From Paracoccus sp. (in: a-proteobacteria) (lineage in GTDB: Bacteria > Pseudomonadota > Alphaproteobacteria > Rhodobacterales > Rhodobacteraceae): 5,769 bases of DNA. The stretch spans positions 1 through 5,769 of the forward strand of contig JAGPGI010000194.1 of the NCBI GenBank assembly GCA_018056045.1. Direction: 5' to 3'. Numbering within the stretch: the first letter of the stretch is position 1; each line of letters begins with the position of its first letter. Both the position numbers and the translations under genes were made by a program. Below the pieces are notes generated by a model that was given only the letters and a program-made list of their open reading frames with translations, did not search any database and was not told the origin of the DNA. Below are positions 1-5,769 of this stretch, one piece after another.

Positions 1-1110
1 CGCGACGAGATCTCGCTGACCGGATTTGCCGCCCTGCCGACCTATTCGCGCGGCGCGGCGGTGGCGCAGCATCTTTACGTCAATGGCCGCCCGGTCCGCG
101 ACAAGCTGCTGACCGGGGCGCTGCGGGCGGGCTATATGGATGTGCTGGCCTCGGGCCGGCATCCGGCGGCGGTGCTGTTTCTGACCTGCGACCCGCATCT
201 GGTCGACGTCAACGTCCATCCCGCCAAGGCCGAGGTGCGCTTTCGCGATCCCGGCCTTGCACGCGGTCTGGTGGTCAGCGCGCTGCGCCATGCGCTGGCC
301 GGGGCGGGGCATCGGTCGTCGTCGACCGTGGCCACGGCGGCGCTTGGCGTGGCGCGGCTCGAGCCTGCCCCAGAGGCTACCCCGCGCGCCTATCAGGCCG
401 ATTACCGCCCGGCGCCGGGCTTTGCGCCGCGTCCCTCGGCCCCGGCCATTGCCGCCAGCCTTGCCTTTCAGGCGCCGGGCTTTGCCGAGGCCCCGACCGC
501 CCGGGTCGAACCCGAGATTGCCACCGAACCGGACGCGCCACTGGGTGCCGCCCGCGCACAACTGCATGAAAACTGGATCATCGCCCAGACCGCCCATGGC
601 ATCGTCATCGTCGATCAGCATGCCGCGCATGAACGGCTGGTCTATGAGCGGCTGAAGGCGCAGGCCGAGACGAACGGGATTGCAAGCCAGGCCCTGCTGA
701 TTCCCGAAATCGTCGAGCTGTCCGAAGCTGACGCCGCCCGCATCCTTTCCGTCGCCGAGGATCTGGCCGCGCTGGGGCTGGTGATCGAGCCCTTTGGCGG
801 CGGCGCCATCGCCGTGCGCGAGGTGCCGGCGCTGATCAAGCGCATCGACGCGCCCCGCCTGATCCGCGACATTCTTGACGATCTTGAGGATCAGGGCGCG
901 TCCGATCGTCTCAGGGCGCGGGTCGATGCGGTGCTGTCCTCGATGGCCTGCCATGGCTCGGTCCGCTCGGGCCGGCGCATGAATGCCGAGGAAATGAACG
1001 CGCTTTTGCGGGAAATGGAGCGGGTGCCGAAATCCGGCCAGTGCAACCATGGCCGCCCGACATGGATCGAATTGAAGCTGGCCGATATCGAGCGGCTCTT
1101 CGGGCGCTAG
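1..1110 (+). CDS. mutL: DNA mismatch repair protein MutL, C-terminal part (5' truncated by window edge)
   Basis: MutL couples mismatch recognition by MutS to strand incision. The frame is open from base 1 to a TAG stop at 1108-1110, giving 369 residues; the N-terminal GHKL ATPase domain lies before the window. Residues about 1-100 are the end of the transducer domain, with the conserved [11 protein letters not shown] and [13 protein letters not shown] stretches. Residues about 101-178 are a Pro/Ala-rich linker. The C-terminal dimerisation domain begins near residue 180 ([16 protein letters not shown]). It carries the endonuclease motif DQHA-x2-E-x4-E as [12 protein letters not shown] (613-648), the ACR-type motif as ACHGS (946-960), CNHGRP (1042-1059) and a terminal FGR matching FxR (1099-1107). 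This is therefore the metal-dependent nicking type, unlike E. coli MutL, which relies on MutH. The first ATG-like codons in the window are internal, so no start should be placed here. Identification is very secure. Confidence 0.97.
   Translation, partial: RDEISLTGFAALPTYSRGAAVAQHLYVNGRPVRDKLLTGALRAGYMDVLASGRHPAAVLFLTCDPHLVDVNVHPAKAEVRFRDPGLARGLVVSALRHALAGAGHRSSSTVATAALGVARLEPAPEATPRAYQADYRPAPGFAPRPSAPAIAASLAFQAPGFAEAPTARVEPEIATEPDAPLGAARAQLHENWIIAQTAHGIVIVDQHAAHERLVYERLKAQAETNGIASQALLIPEIVELSEADAARILSVAEDLAALGLVIEPFGGGAIAVREVPALIKRIDAPRLIRDILDDLEDQGASDRLRARVDAVLSSMACHGSVRSGRRMNAEEMNALLREMERVPKSGQCNHGRPTWIELKLADIERLFGR
411..485 (+). repeat. 15-bp direct repeat, 60-nt period, in mutL linker
   Basis: GGCGCCGGGCTTTGC occurs at 411-425 and again at 471-485. 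The bases on each side differ, so the identity is exactly 15 bp. The 60-nt offset keeps frame, and both copies encode APGFA in the disordered interdomain linker of MutL. It may be a remnant of an internal duplication or a chance result of biased codon use in Ala/Pro-rich sequence. Confidence 0.7.
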
Positions 1111-1147
1111 TTGACCTTGCCCCCCGGCGGCGCGACAACGGGTCAAC
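1110..1147 (+). other. Inverted repeat between mutL and the DUF3775 gene
   Basis: GTTGACC at 1110-1116 is exactly complementary to GGTCAAC at 1141-1147, and the inner TTG (1117-1119) can pair with CAA (1136-1138) if CG at 1139-1140 bulges out. This gives up to 10 paired bases around a 16-nt GC-rich loop. The left arm begins on the last base of the mutL stop codon. No T-run follows, so a classical intrinsic terminator is not supported. The left arm also reads as a -35-like TTGACC (1111-1116), with a poor -10 candidate GACAAC (1134-1139), so a weak promoter for the downstream gene is an alternative reading. Function is unproven. Confidence 0.4.
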
Positions 1148-1162
1148 ACCCCGGAGGACTTC

Positions 1163-1534
1163 ATGCTGGAAATCAGCCCCGAAAAGATCGCCCACATCAT
1201 CATCCGCGCCCGCGAATACGACAGCGGCGTCAACGCCTGGGCGCATAGTGGGCACCGCACCGGCCATGGCACCCAGACCGAACTTGCGGAATTCATTGCC
1301 AGCCTGAACGAGGACGAGCAGGCCAGTCTGGTCGCCGTCATGTGGATCGGCCGCGACACCTTTGGTCCCGAGGATCTGGCCGAGGCCATCGAGACCGCCA
1401 AGGCCGAGCGCAGCTCTCCGACCGAGGATTACCTGATGGGCGAGCCGCAACTGGCCGATTACCTTGAGGCGGGGATGGACGCGCTGGGGATCTCGCCAGA
1501 GGGTGCCGAGGACGCGCTGCACCGACCGGTGTGA
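1163..1534 (+). CDS. DUF3775 domain-containing protein, function unknown
   Basis: This 123-residue protein looks like the DUF3775 family common in alphaproteobacteria; I recognise it from the N-terminal MLEISPEKIAHIIIRAREYD stretch and the central LNEDEQASLVAVMWIGRD segment (residues 48-65). No catalytic motif is apparent. It is strongly acidic, with 24 Asp/Glu against 8 Lys/Arg, has no signal peptide or membrane segment, and is probably a small, mostly helical cytoplasmic protein. The start is well supported: GGAGG at 1153-1157 lies 5 nt before the ATG. It follows mutL in the same direction after a 52-nt gap, so cotranscription is possible, though the inverted repeat in that gap could separate the units. 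The stop is TGA at 1532-1534. No function can be assigned. Confidence 0.88.
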   Translation: MLEISPEKIAHIIIRAREYDSGVNAWAHSGHRTGHGTQTELAEFIASLNEDEQASLVAVMWIGRDTFGPEDLAEAIETAKAERSSPTEDYLMGEPQLADYLEAGMDALGISPEGAEDALHRPV

Positions 1535-1561
1535 TATTGGCTGGCCGGATGTAACGCTGCT
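1535..1561. other. Convergent intergenic gap without a clear terminator
   Basis: Only 27 nt separate the stop of the DUF3775 gene on the plus strand from the stop of the PQQ dehydrogenase gene on the minus strand. I see no GC-rich stem followed by a T-run on either strand. A CACC/GGTG match near the end of the DUF3775 gene is too short to count. Transcripts from the two sides probably overlap, or end by Rho-dependent termination. Confidence 0.5.
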
Positions 1562-2788
1562 TCAGGGCGGCGAGCCGCGCCGTGCCAGCCGGATCAGCGA
1601 GCCCGGATCGCCGTCGATCAGCACCAGCAGCGCGCCGTCGGGGGCGACCTCGATATCGCGGACCCGGCCGATGCCTTGCACCAGACGCTGCTCGCCGGCG
1701 ACCCGGTCGCCCTCAAGCTTCAGCCGCACCACCGATTCGGCGCGCAGACCGCCGATCAGAATGTCGCCCTGCCATTCCGGGAACATTGCGCCTTCATAGA
1801 ACAGCATGCCGCTGGGCGCGATCACCGGGTCCCAGTAATAGACCGGCTGCTCCATCCCGTCTTTCGCGGTGATGCCGGCGCCGATCGGGTTGTCGTCATA
1901 TTGCACGCCATAGGTGATGACCGGCCAGCCGTAATTCAGCCCGGGCTGGGGCATGTTCAGCTCATCCCCGCCCTTGGGGCCATGCTCGACCGTCCAGAGC
2001 CGGCCCTGCGGGTCCAGCGCCGCGGCCTGGATGTTGCGATGGCCGTAAGACCAGATCTCGGGCCGGGCCTGTTCGGCGGTAAAGGGATTGCCCGCCGCCG
2101 CCGCGCCCGTCACCGGGTCGATGCGCAGCACCTTGCCCAGATCATTGTCCAGCGCCTGCGCGCCATCCGGCTCTTCGGGGGGCAGGTTGCGCTCGCCTGT
2201 GGTGACGTAAAGCTGGCCCTGCCGGTCAAAGACCAGACGCGAGCCGAAATGCATGGGCGTTCCATGCGGCGGCTCTTGCTGAAAGATCACGCGCATGTCC
2301 TCAAGCGCGGTGCCATCCGCGGACAGCCGGCCGGTTCCGACGGCGGTGGCGTTGCCATCCTGACCGCGAGGCTCGGAAAAGCTGAACCAGATCTGCCGCG
2401 TCTGCTCAAAATCCGGCGCCACGGCCACATCCAGTAACCCGCCCTGACCGTCGGCATCGACCTCAGGCAGGCCGCTTGTGATCGGCTCTGACAGCTTGCC
2501 GTCGCGATAGATGCGCAGCGCGCCCCCGCGTTCGGTGATCAGCAGGCTGCCGTCGGGCAGCGAATCCATTCCCCAAGGAGCCTGCAGCCCCTCGGCCAGC
2601 GGCGTGCGGCTGAGCCGCAAGGCGCCGGGCATCACCGGGGCGCGGGTCTGATTGGCAAAGGCGGGGCTCTGGCCCTTGGCCTCGGGGGGGTAGTCGTTGA
2701 AATCGGCCAGTGCCGGCAAGGCGGTGGCCAGCGTCAGCGCAAGGCCGCAGGCCAGCGCGCGGCGGGGGATGATGGCGGTTCGGGTCAT
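1562..2788 (-). CDS. Exported PQQ-dependent aldose sugar dehydrogenase (Asd/YliI-like)
   Basis: This is a soluble periplasmic beta-propeller quinoprotein of the glucose/sorbosone dehydrogenase family, which oxidises aldose sugars using PQQ and Ca2+. The 408-residue precursor begins with an Arg-containing n-region and a hydrophobic core ending LPALA, with likely cleavage before DFNDYPP (mature start near residue 29). Family stretches follow in order: PWGMDSLPDGSLLITERGG (71-89), GQGGLLDVAVAPDF (114-127), HFGSRLVFD (180-188, whose His matches the catalytic base of soluble glucose dehydrogenase), DNDLGKVLRIDP (214-225), YGHRN (248-252, matching the Arg-Asn pair at PQQ), EHGPKGGDELN (268-278) and NYGWP (285-289). 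I chose the ATG at 2786-2788 because a Shine-Dalgarno site precedes it and the signal peptide then has normal length; a longer frame reaches back to 2863 but overlaps the upstream gene. It is last in the minus-strand run, 26 nt after the saccharopine dehydrogenase stop. Substrate range and PQQ supply cannot be read from this window. Confidence 0.93.
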   Translation of the reverse strand: MTRTAIIPRRALACGLALTLATALPALADFNDYPPEAKGQSPAFANQTRAPVMPGALRLSRTPLAEGLQAPWGMDSLPDGSLLITERGGALRIYRDGKLSEPITSGLPEVDADGQGGLLDVAVAPDFEQTRQIWFSFSEPRGQDGNATAVGTGRLSADGTALEDMRVIFQQEPPHGTPMHFGSRLVFDRQGQLYVTTGERNLPPEEPDGAQALDNDLGKVLRIDPVTGAAAAGNPFTAEQARPEIWSYGHRNIQAAALDPQGRLWTVEHGPKGGDELNMPQPGLNYGWPVITYGVQYDDNPIGAGITAKDGMEQPVYYWDPVIAPSGMLFYEGAMFPEWQGDILIGGLRAESVVRLKLEGDRVAGEQRLVQGIGRVRDIEVAPDGALLVLIDGDPGSLIRLARRGSPP

Positions 2789-2792
2789 CGGG

Positions 2793-2797
2793 TTCCT
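2793..2797 (-). promoter_or_regulatory. Ribosome binding site that fixes the PQQ dehydrogenase start
   Basis: On the minus strand AGGAA occupies 2797-2793, leaving 4 nt before the ATG at 2788-2786 (5 nt if only AGGA is counted). The in-frame ATG four codons upstream (2800-2798) has no purine-rich sequence ahead of it, and the still earlier candidate at 2863 lies within the saccharopine dehydrogenase gene. This supports the 2788 start. Confidence 0.65.
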
Positions 2798-2814
2798 CAT
2801 GCTGTTGCTGGCAA

Positions 2815-3870
2815 TCAGAGTGTCGCCAGATGCTGGTCGAAGACGCCCCGCGCGCGCGCCCATGGCCCGCTGTCGATCTGGTCCAGCCGGTGCAGCACCG
2901 GCAGCAACTGAGCCGCGAAATCCAGCGAGCTTTCGCGCGGCAGAAGCGAGGGCAGGTTGTCGATGGCCATGACGTCCAGAACCGGCGTCTCGGCCACGCG
3001 CCGCACCGGGTTCTGCCAGTCGGTGACCCGGTCATAGACCTTGATCGGGTTGAAATCGCTGCCGGGATCGCAGGCCACATCGCCGATCACCGTCAGGCCT
3101 CGACCGGGGGCGGTGGCGGTTGCCGGCACCAGCACGGGCGTGGCGGGCCCGGCCAGAATGCAATTGATGAACAGATCATGCATCAGGATCTCGGGGAAGG
3201 GTCCGCCGCTGGCGGTTTCGGCCATGTCCCATTTCGTGACCGGCACCCCCATCGCCGCCATCAGATCCGAGGCGCCGCTGCCCACGCGCCCCAGCGCGCC
3301 GACCACGATCGCATGCGGGCGCGTGGCGCCGGTCGCGTCCAGCTCGGCGCGCAGCGATTCGTTCAGCGCCCGCTGGGTGTTCCAGGCGTGGACGGGGCCG
3401 CAGATCCCACCCCGCCTTTGCGCCGCCCATGAGCTGAGCGATACCGCCGCCCCGGCATACCCGGCCCAATAGCCAAAGGCGGCCAGCCGGCGGCCGGTTT
3501 CATCGGTCAGATATTCCAGATCGTAAAGCGTGCCGCCGCCGTCGCGAAAGCGGCGCAGCAGCACCTGGCCGGCCGGCTGGCCCTTATAGGCGTGGCCGAA
3601 CATGATGTGGCGATGGCGCAGGGGGCTGCCGGTTTCGGGCAGCTCCTTGAGGCCGAAGATGATGGCATCAGCCGGTGCGTCAGGCCAGGCGCCCTCGGGC
3701 GCGATCTCGGCGCCAGCTTCGGCAAAGGCGGCGATGGGCAGGATGCGATGCGGGCTTTCCTCGACAGTGATGCGAAAGCCCTGGGCCTGCAATTCGCGCA
3801 GGCCATCGGGTGTCAGGCCGACGCGCCGTTCATTGGCGCGGCTTTCAGATCGGACCCAAAGATGCGGCAT
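2815..3870 (-). CDS. Saccharopine dehydrogenase, Lys1-type (NAD+, L-lysine-forming family)
   Basis: The family interconverts saccharopine + NAD+ + water with L-lysine + 2-oxoglutarate + NADH in the cytoplasm. The 351-residue product aligns by eye along its length with fungal Lys1 (about 373 residues). It retains the equivalents of the yeast active-site residues: Lys75 in GLKELPE (yeast K77), His93 and Lys96 in HAYK (H96, K99), Glu14 and Arg16 (E16, R18), and Asp304 in IDNLPSLLPRE (D319). The Rossmann-type loop is GALGRVGSGA (191-200), followed by Asp215 in WDMAET. Yeast Cys205 in that loop is Val196 here, while the partner cysteine is kept as Cys237. The ATG at 3868-3870 has GGAGG at 3876-3880, 5 nt upstream. 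It lies 28 nt after the NlpC/P60 gene and 26 nt before the PQQ dehydrogenase gene, so it is probably in an operon. No lysine-ketoglutarate reductase domain is fused or adjacent. The fold assignment is secure; physiological substrate and direction are inferred only. Confidence 0.9.
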   Translation of the reverse strand: MPHLWVRSESRANERRVGLTPDGLRELQAQGFRITVEESPHRILPIAAFAEAGAEIAPEGAWPDAPADAIIFGLKELPETGSPLRHRHIMFGHAYKGQPAGQVLLRRFRDGGGTLYDLEYLTDETGRRLAAFGYWAGYAGAAVSLSSWAAQRRGGICGPVHAWNTQRALNESLRAELDATGATRPHAIVVGALGRVGSGASDLMAAMGVPVTKWDMAETASGGPFPEILMHDLFINCILAGPATPVLVPATATAPGRGLTVIGDVACDPGSDFNPIKVYDRVTDWQNPVRRVAETPVLDVMAIDNLPSLLPRESSLDFAAQLLPVLHRLDQIDSGPWARARGVFDQHLATL

Positions 3871-3898
3871 GTCTGCCTCCGCTCAGCCTCGGGGAAGC

Positions 3899-4753
3899 CT
3901 AGGGGAATGTGCCCGTTGCGGCAAGCGATGGCCGCCGCGGGCCCAGAAACGGCCCCTGGCCGGCGGCCTCGATGCGGGAAATGGCGGTCATGATCGGCTC
4001 GATGATCACCGCCATGGCAAAACCCGTGGCGTGGATCATCCGCTGATCGTCCAGCGCGATTGCGACATGGCCGGGCCAGAACAGCAGGTCGTTGCGGCGG
4101 ATATCGTCCGTGGGGCGGGGAAAGGCGTCTTCCTGCATGTCGCTGTCGCCGGGGCAGGGGACGGCGCAGGCGGTCAGGGCCGCCTGCGCCAGACCTGAGC
4201 AATCGATCCCCCAGCGGCTGTTGCCGCCCCACAGATAGGGCGTGCCGATCAGGGTTTCGGCGATGGCGGCCGGATCCCGGGCGGGCTGGTCCGAGATATG
4301 CTGCAACGGCACCCATCCCCCTTGCGGCAGATGCGCGAACCCGTCCCGCGTCTCGGTGACCGACAGCCTCGCGCCCAGCGAAAGCCCCATCAGCTCACGC
4401 CGCTTGAGGTTCGGCTCGGAATAGACATGCGTTGCCGGCGCCGAAACCCGGTGGGTGATGGGCGGGCTTGCCTGTCCCAGATCGGCGCTACGCAGCCAGC
4501 CACAATAGCCGTCCATGGCGGCCTGCACGAACCCCCAGCCATCGGCTTCGTCCAGAAGCGTCAGATCGGCGCCGAAATTCACCTGCCGGTCGCGCGCCCC
4601 GTCCGGTGCCCGGCACAGGTCCGCGACCGCCGTTGTCAGCCGCACCTGACGGCCGGGCGTATAGGCCGGACGCTCGATCACGCCGCGCAGCGATTCCAGT
4701 GCGACACGGTCGGTCGCGGGGGTCAGGCGGCGGTCCATGGCGGGAGCGGTCAT
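3899..4753 (-). CDS. NlpC/P60 (C40) cysteine peptidase with SH3b-like N-terminal domains
   Basis: C40 peptidases typically cleave D-gamma-glutamyl-diamino acid bonds in peptidoglycan peptides. The 284-residue protein has two likely bacterial SH3 segments (about 36-93, with LLDEADGWGFVQ and YCGWLRSADLG; about 101-153, with VYSEPN and GGWVPLQHI) and then an NlpC/P60 domain (about 158-265). The domain shows YLWGG (173-177), the nucleophile Cys185 in GIDCSGL, GDSDMQ (202-207), His229 in WPGHVAIAL and a third polar residue His241 in MIHATG. There is no signal peptide or lipobox, so it appears cytoplasmic, resembling the SH3b-SH3b-NlpC/P60 layout of YkfC-like enzymes that process imported muropeptides. 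The ATG at 4751-4753 overlaps the upstream aminopeptidase stop as ATGA, with GGAGA at 4761-4765; an in-frame ATG five codons later is less likely. Coupling to an aminopeptidase supports a peptide-recycling role, but the substrate is inferred. Confidence 0.9.
   Translation of the reverse strand: MTAPAMDRRLTPATDRVALESLRGVIERPAYTPGRQVRLTTAVADLCRAPDGARDRQVNFGADLTLLDEADGWGFVQAAMDGYCGWLRSADLGQASPPITHRVSAPATHVYSEPNLKRRELMGLSLGARLSVTETRDGFAHLPQGGWVPLQHISDQPARDPAAIAETLIGTPYLWGGNSRWGIDCSGLAQAALTACAVPCPGDSDMQEDAFPRPTDDIRRNDLLFWPGHVAIALDDQRMIHATGFAMAVIIEPIMTAISRIEAAGQGPFLGPRRPSLAATGTFP
4750..4753 (-). other. ATGA start/stop overlap coupling two peptidase genes
   Basis: On the minus strand the ATG of the NlpC/P60 gene (4753-4751) shares bases with the TGA stop of the aminopeptidase gene (4752-4750). 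Such a 4-nt overlap is typical of translational coupling within an operon, and a GGAGA ribosome binding site inside the aminopeptidase 3' end (4765-4761) stands 7 nt before the start. Confidence 0.85.
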
Positions 4754-5769
4754 GACAGGATCTCCGGCAGGGCGTGCAGGATGGCGCGCATGCCCTGACC
4801 GGCGCCGCCCTTGGGTCGGCCGGGCGCGGCGCTGGGTTGCCAGCCATAGATGTCGAAATGCGCGTAATGCCGGGCGCGCCCGGTAAAGCGGCGCAGGAAC
4901 AAGGCTGCGGTGATCGCCCCGGCAAAGCCGCCACCGGGGGCGTTGTCCAGATCCGCGATGCCCGGCTCGATCAGGGATTCGTAAGGCTCCCAGAAGGGCA
5001 TGCGCCAGATCGGGTCGGCATGGTTGCGGCCCGCCGCCTGAAGCGCCGCTGCCACCCGGTCGTCGTCGCAGAAGAAGGGCGGCAGGTCCGGCCCCAGCGC
5101 CACGCGCGCCGCACCGGTCAGCGTCGCCATCGAGATCAGCAGATCGGGCGCCTCTTCATCAGCCAGCGCCAGCGCATCGGCCAGAACCAGTCGCCCCTCG
5201 GCATCGGTATTGTTCACCTCGACCGTCAGGCCCTTGCGGCTGGTCAGGATGTCGCCGGGCCTGAACGCGTCCGACGAGATGGCGTTCTCCACCGCCGGGA
5301 CAAGCACACGCAGGCTGATGTCGCGCGTCAGACCGAGCTGCGCCATGGTCTCGGCCAGACCCAGCACATTGGCGCCGCCCCCCATGTCCTTTTTCATCAG
5401 CGCCATGGAGGCGGATGGCTTGATATCCAGCCCGCCGGTGTCAAAGCAGACCCCCTTGCCGACCAGCGTCAAGCGCGGTCCCGTACCGGGAAAGCGCAGG
5501 TCCAGAAGCCGCGGCGCCTGAGCGGCGGCACGGCCGACCGCATGAATCATCGGGAAATTCCCGGCAATGAGCTCGTCGCCCGTGGTCACCGTGATCCGGG
5601 CGCTGTGGCGGTCGGCCAGTTCGCGGGCCGCCTGCTCGAGATCGGCTGGCCCCATATCCGAGGCCGGCGTGTTGATCAGGTCGCGGGCCAGAAATTCGCC
5701 CTGGACCATGGCCAGAATGCGCGCCTGATCCACGCCCTCGGGGCAGACCAGCCGCGCGGCGGGCGGCTC
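4750..5769 (-). CDS. Leucyl aminopeptidase family protein, peptidase M17 (5' truncated by window edge)
   Basis: M17 enzymes are cytosolic, two-metal aminopeptidases that remove N-terminal residues from peptides, usually as hexamers. The frame stays open to the right edge, giving 339 residues of a protein that is usually about 460-500; the missing part is the N-terminal domain. Numbering from the window edge, the expected metal ligands are Lys105 and Asp110 in VGKGVCFDTGG, Asp128 in MKKDMGGG, and Asp189 and Glu191 in NTDAEGR; the catalytic residues are Lys117 in LDIKP and Arg193. RDLINTPASDMGP near residues 29-41 is the usual start of the catalytic domain. A GTG at 5731-5733 could be taken for a start, but the residues before it (LVCPEGVDQAR) continue the family sequence, so it is an internal Val. 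It is the first visible gene of the minus-strand run and overlaps the NlpC/P60 start by 4 nt. The exact subgroup and substrate preference are not resolved. Confidence 0.94.
   Translation of the reverse strand, partial: EPPAARLVCPEGVDQARILAMVQGEFLARDLINTPASDMGPADLEQAARELADRHSARITVTTGDELIAGNFPMIHAVGRAAAQAPRLLDLRFPGTGPRLTLVGKGVCFDTGGLDIKPSASMALMKKDMGGGANVLGLAETMAQLGLTRDISLRVLVPAVENAISSDAFRPGDILTSRKGLTVEVNNTDAEGRLVLADALALADEEAPDLLISMATLTGAARVALGPDLPPFFCDDDRVAAALQAAGRNHADPIWRMPFWEPYESLIEPGIADLDNAPGGGFAGAITAALFLRRFTGRARHYAHFDIYGWQPSAAPGRPKGGAGQGMRAILHALPEILS

Noticed and set aside
911..1522. 203-codon minus-strand frame across the mutL end and the DUF3775 gene
   Set aside because: It runs antisense to two genes with recognisable protein sequences and crosses their intergenic gap; its translation is low-complexity and unlike any family I know.
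1520..1561. Possible intrinsic terminator between the convergent units
   Set aside because: Only a 4-bp CACC/GGTG stem could be drawn and there is no T-run on either strand.
1676..2437. 253-codon open frame on the plus strand opposite the PQQ dehydrogenase gene
   Set aside because: The product has no recognisable family, and the opposite strand encodes a clear quinoprotein throughout. Long antisense frames are expected at this GC content.
2463..3080. 205-codon minus-strand frame spanning the saccharopine and PQQ dehydrogenase boundary
   Set aside because: It is an out-of-frame reading of two real genes on the same strand, rich in Arg, Pro and Ala with no domain signature.
5731..5733. GTG as start of the aminopeptidase gene
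   Set aside because: The frame remains open to the window edge and the residues before the GTG continue the M17 family sequence, so the gene is truncated by the window, not started here.
1..5769. Mobile element, phage, CRISPR, defence or secondary-metabolite system
   Set aside because: No transposase, integrase, repeat array, terminal inverted repeats, target duplications or biosynthetic domains are visible; base composition looks uniform and every sizeable stretch is explained by housekeeping-type or metabolic genes.

Overview
The window is GC-rich (roughly two thirds G+C by eye) and densely coding. Gene content, Ala/Arg/Gly/Pro-rich proteins and family signatures point to an alphaproteobacterium, most likely Rhodobacteraceae and possibly Paracoccus-like. 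That placement is an inference from protein character; no rRNA or tRNA gene is present to confirm it. It reads as ordinary chromosome: I see no phage, IS, CRISPR, integron or toxin-antitoxin signature and no RNA gene.

Layout. Two plus-strand genes fill the left 1.5 kb: the 3' part of mutL (mismatch repair, endonuclease-type MutL, truncated by the window edge) and a short acidic DUF3775 protein. The rest is a compact minus-strand gene run that converges on them. In transcription order it is: an M17 leucyl aminopeptidase (5' end outside the window), an SH3b-NlpC/P60 cysteine peptidase (start overlaps the aminopeptidase stop as ATGA), a fungal Lys1-type saccharopine dehydrogenase (28-nt gap), and an exported PQQ-dependent aldose sugar dehydrogenase (26-nt gap). 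Spacing and clear Shine-Dalgarno sites suggest one operon whose promoter lies beyond the right edge. The two transcription units meet tail to tail across 27 nt with no convincing terminator.

How the genes may work together. The first two minus-strand genes make a plausible cytoplasmic peptide-degrading pair: the NlpC/P60 enzyme has no signal peptide and resembles YkfC-type muropeptide peptidases, and the aminopeptidase could finish the released peptides. Saccharopine dehydrogenase adds an amino-acid (lysine/glutamate) step. The PQQ enzyme is periplasmic and has no obvious link to the others. MutL has all metal-dependent endonuclease motifs, as expected in bacteria that repair mismatches without MutH.

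I found no strong candidate for an undescribed system. The points most worth a second look are the single-domain Lys1-type saccharopine dehydrogenase in a bacterium next to peptidases, the DUF3775 gene behind mutL, and an inverted repeat between those two genes.
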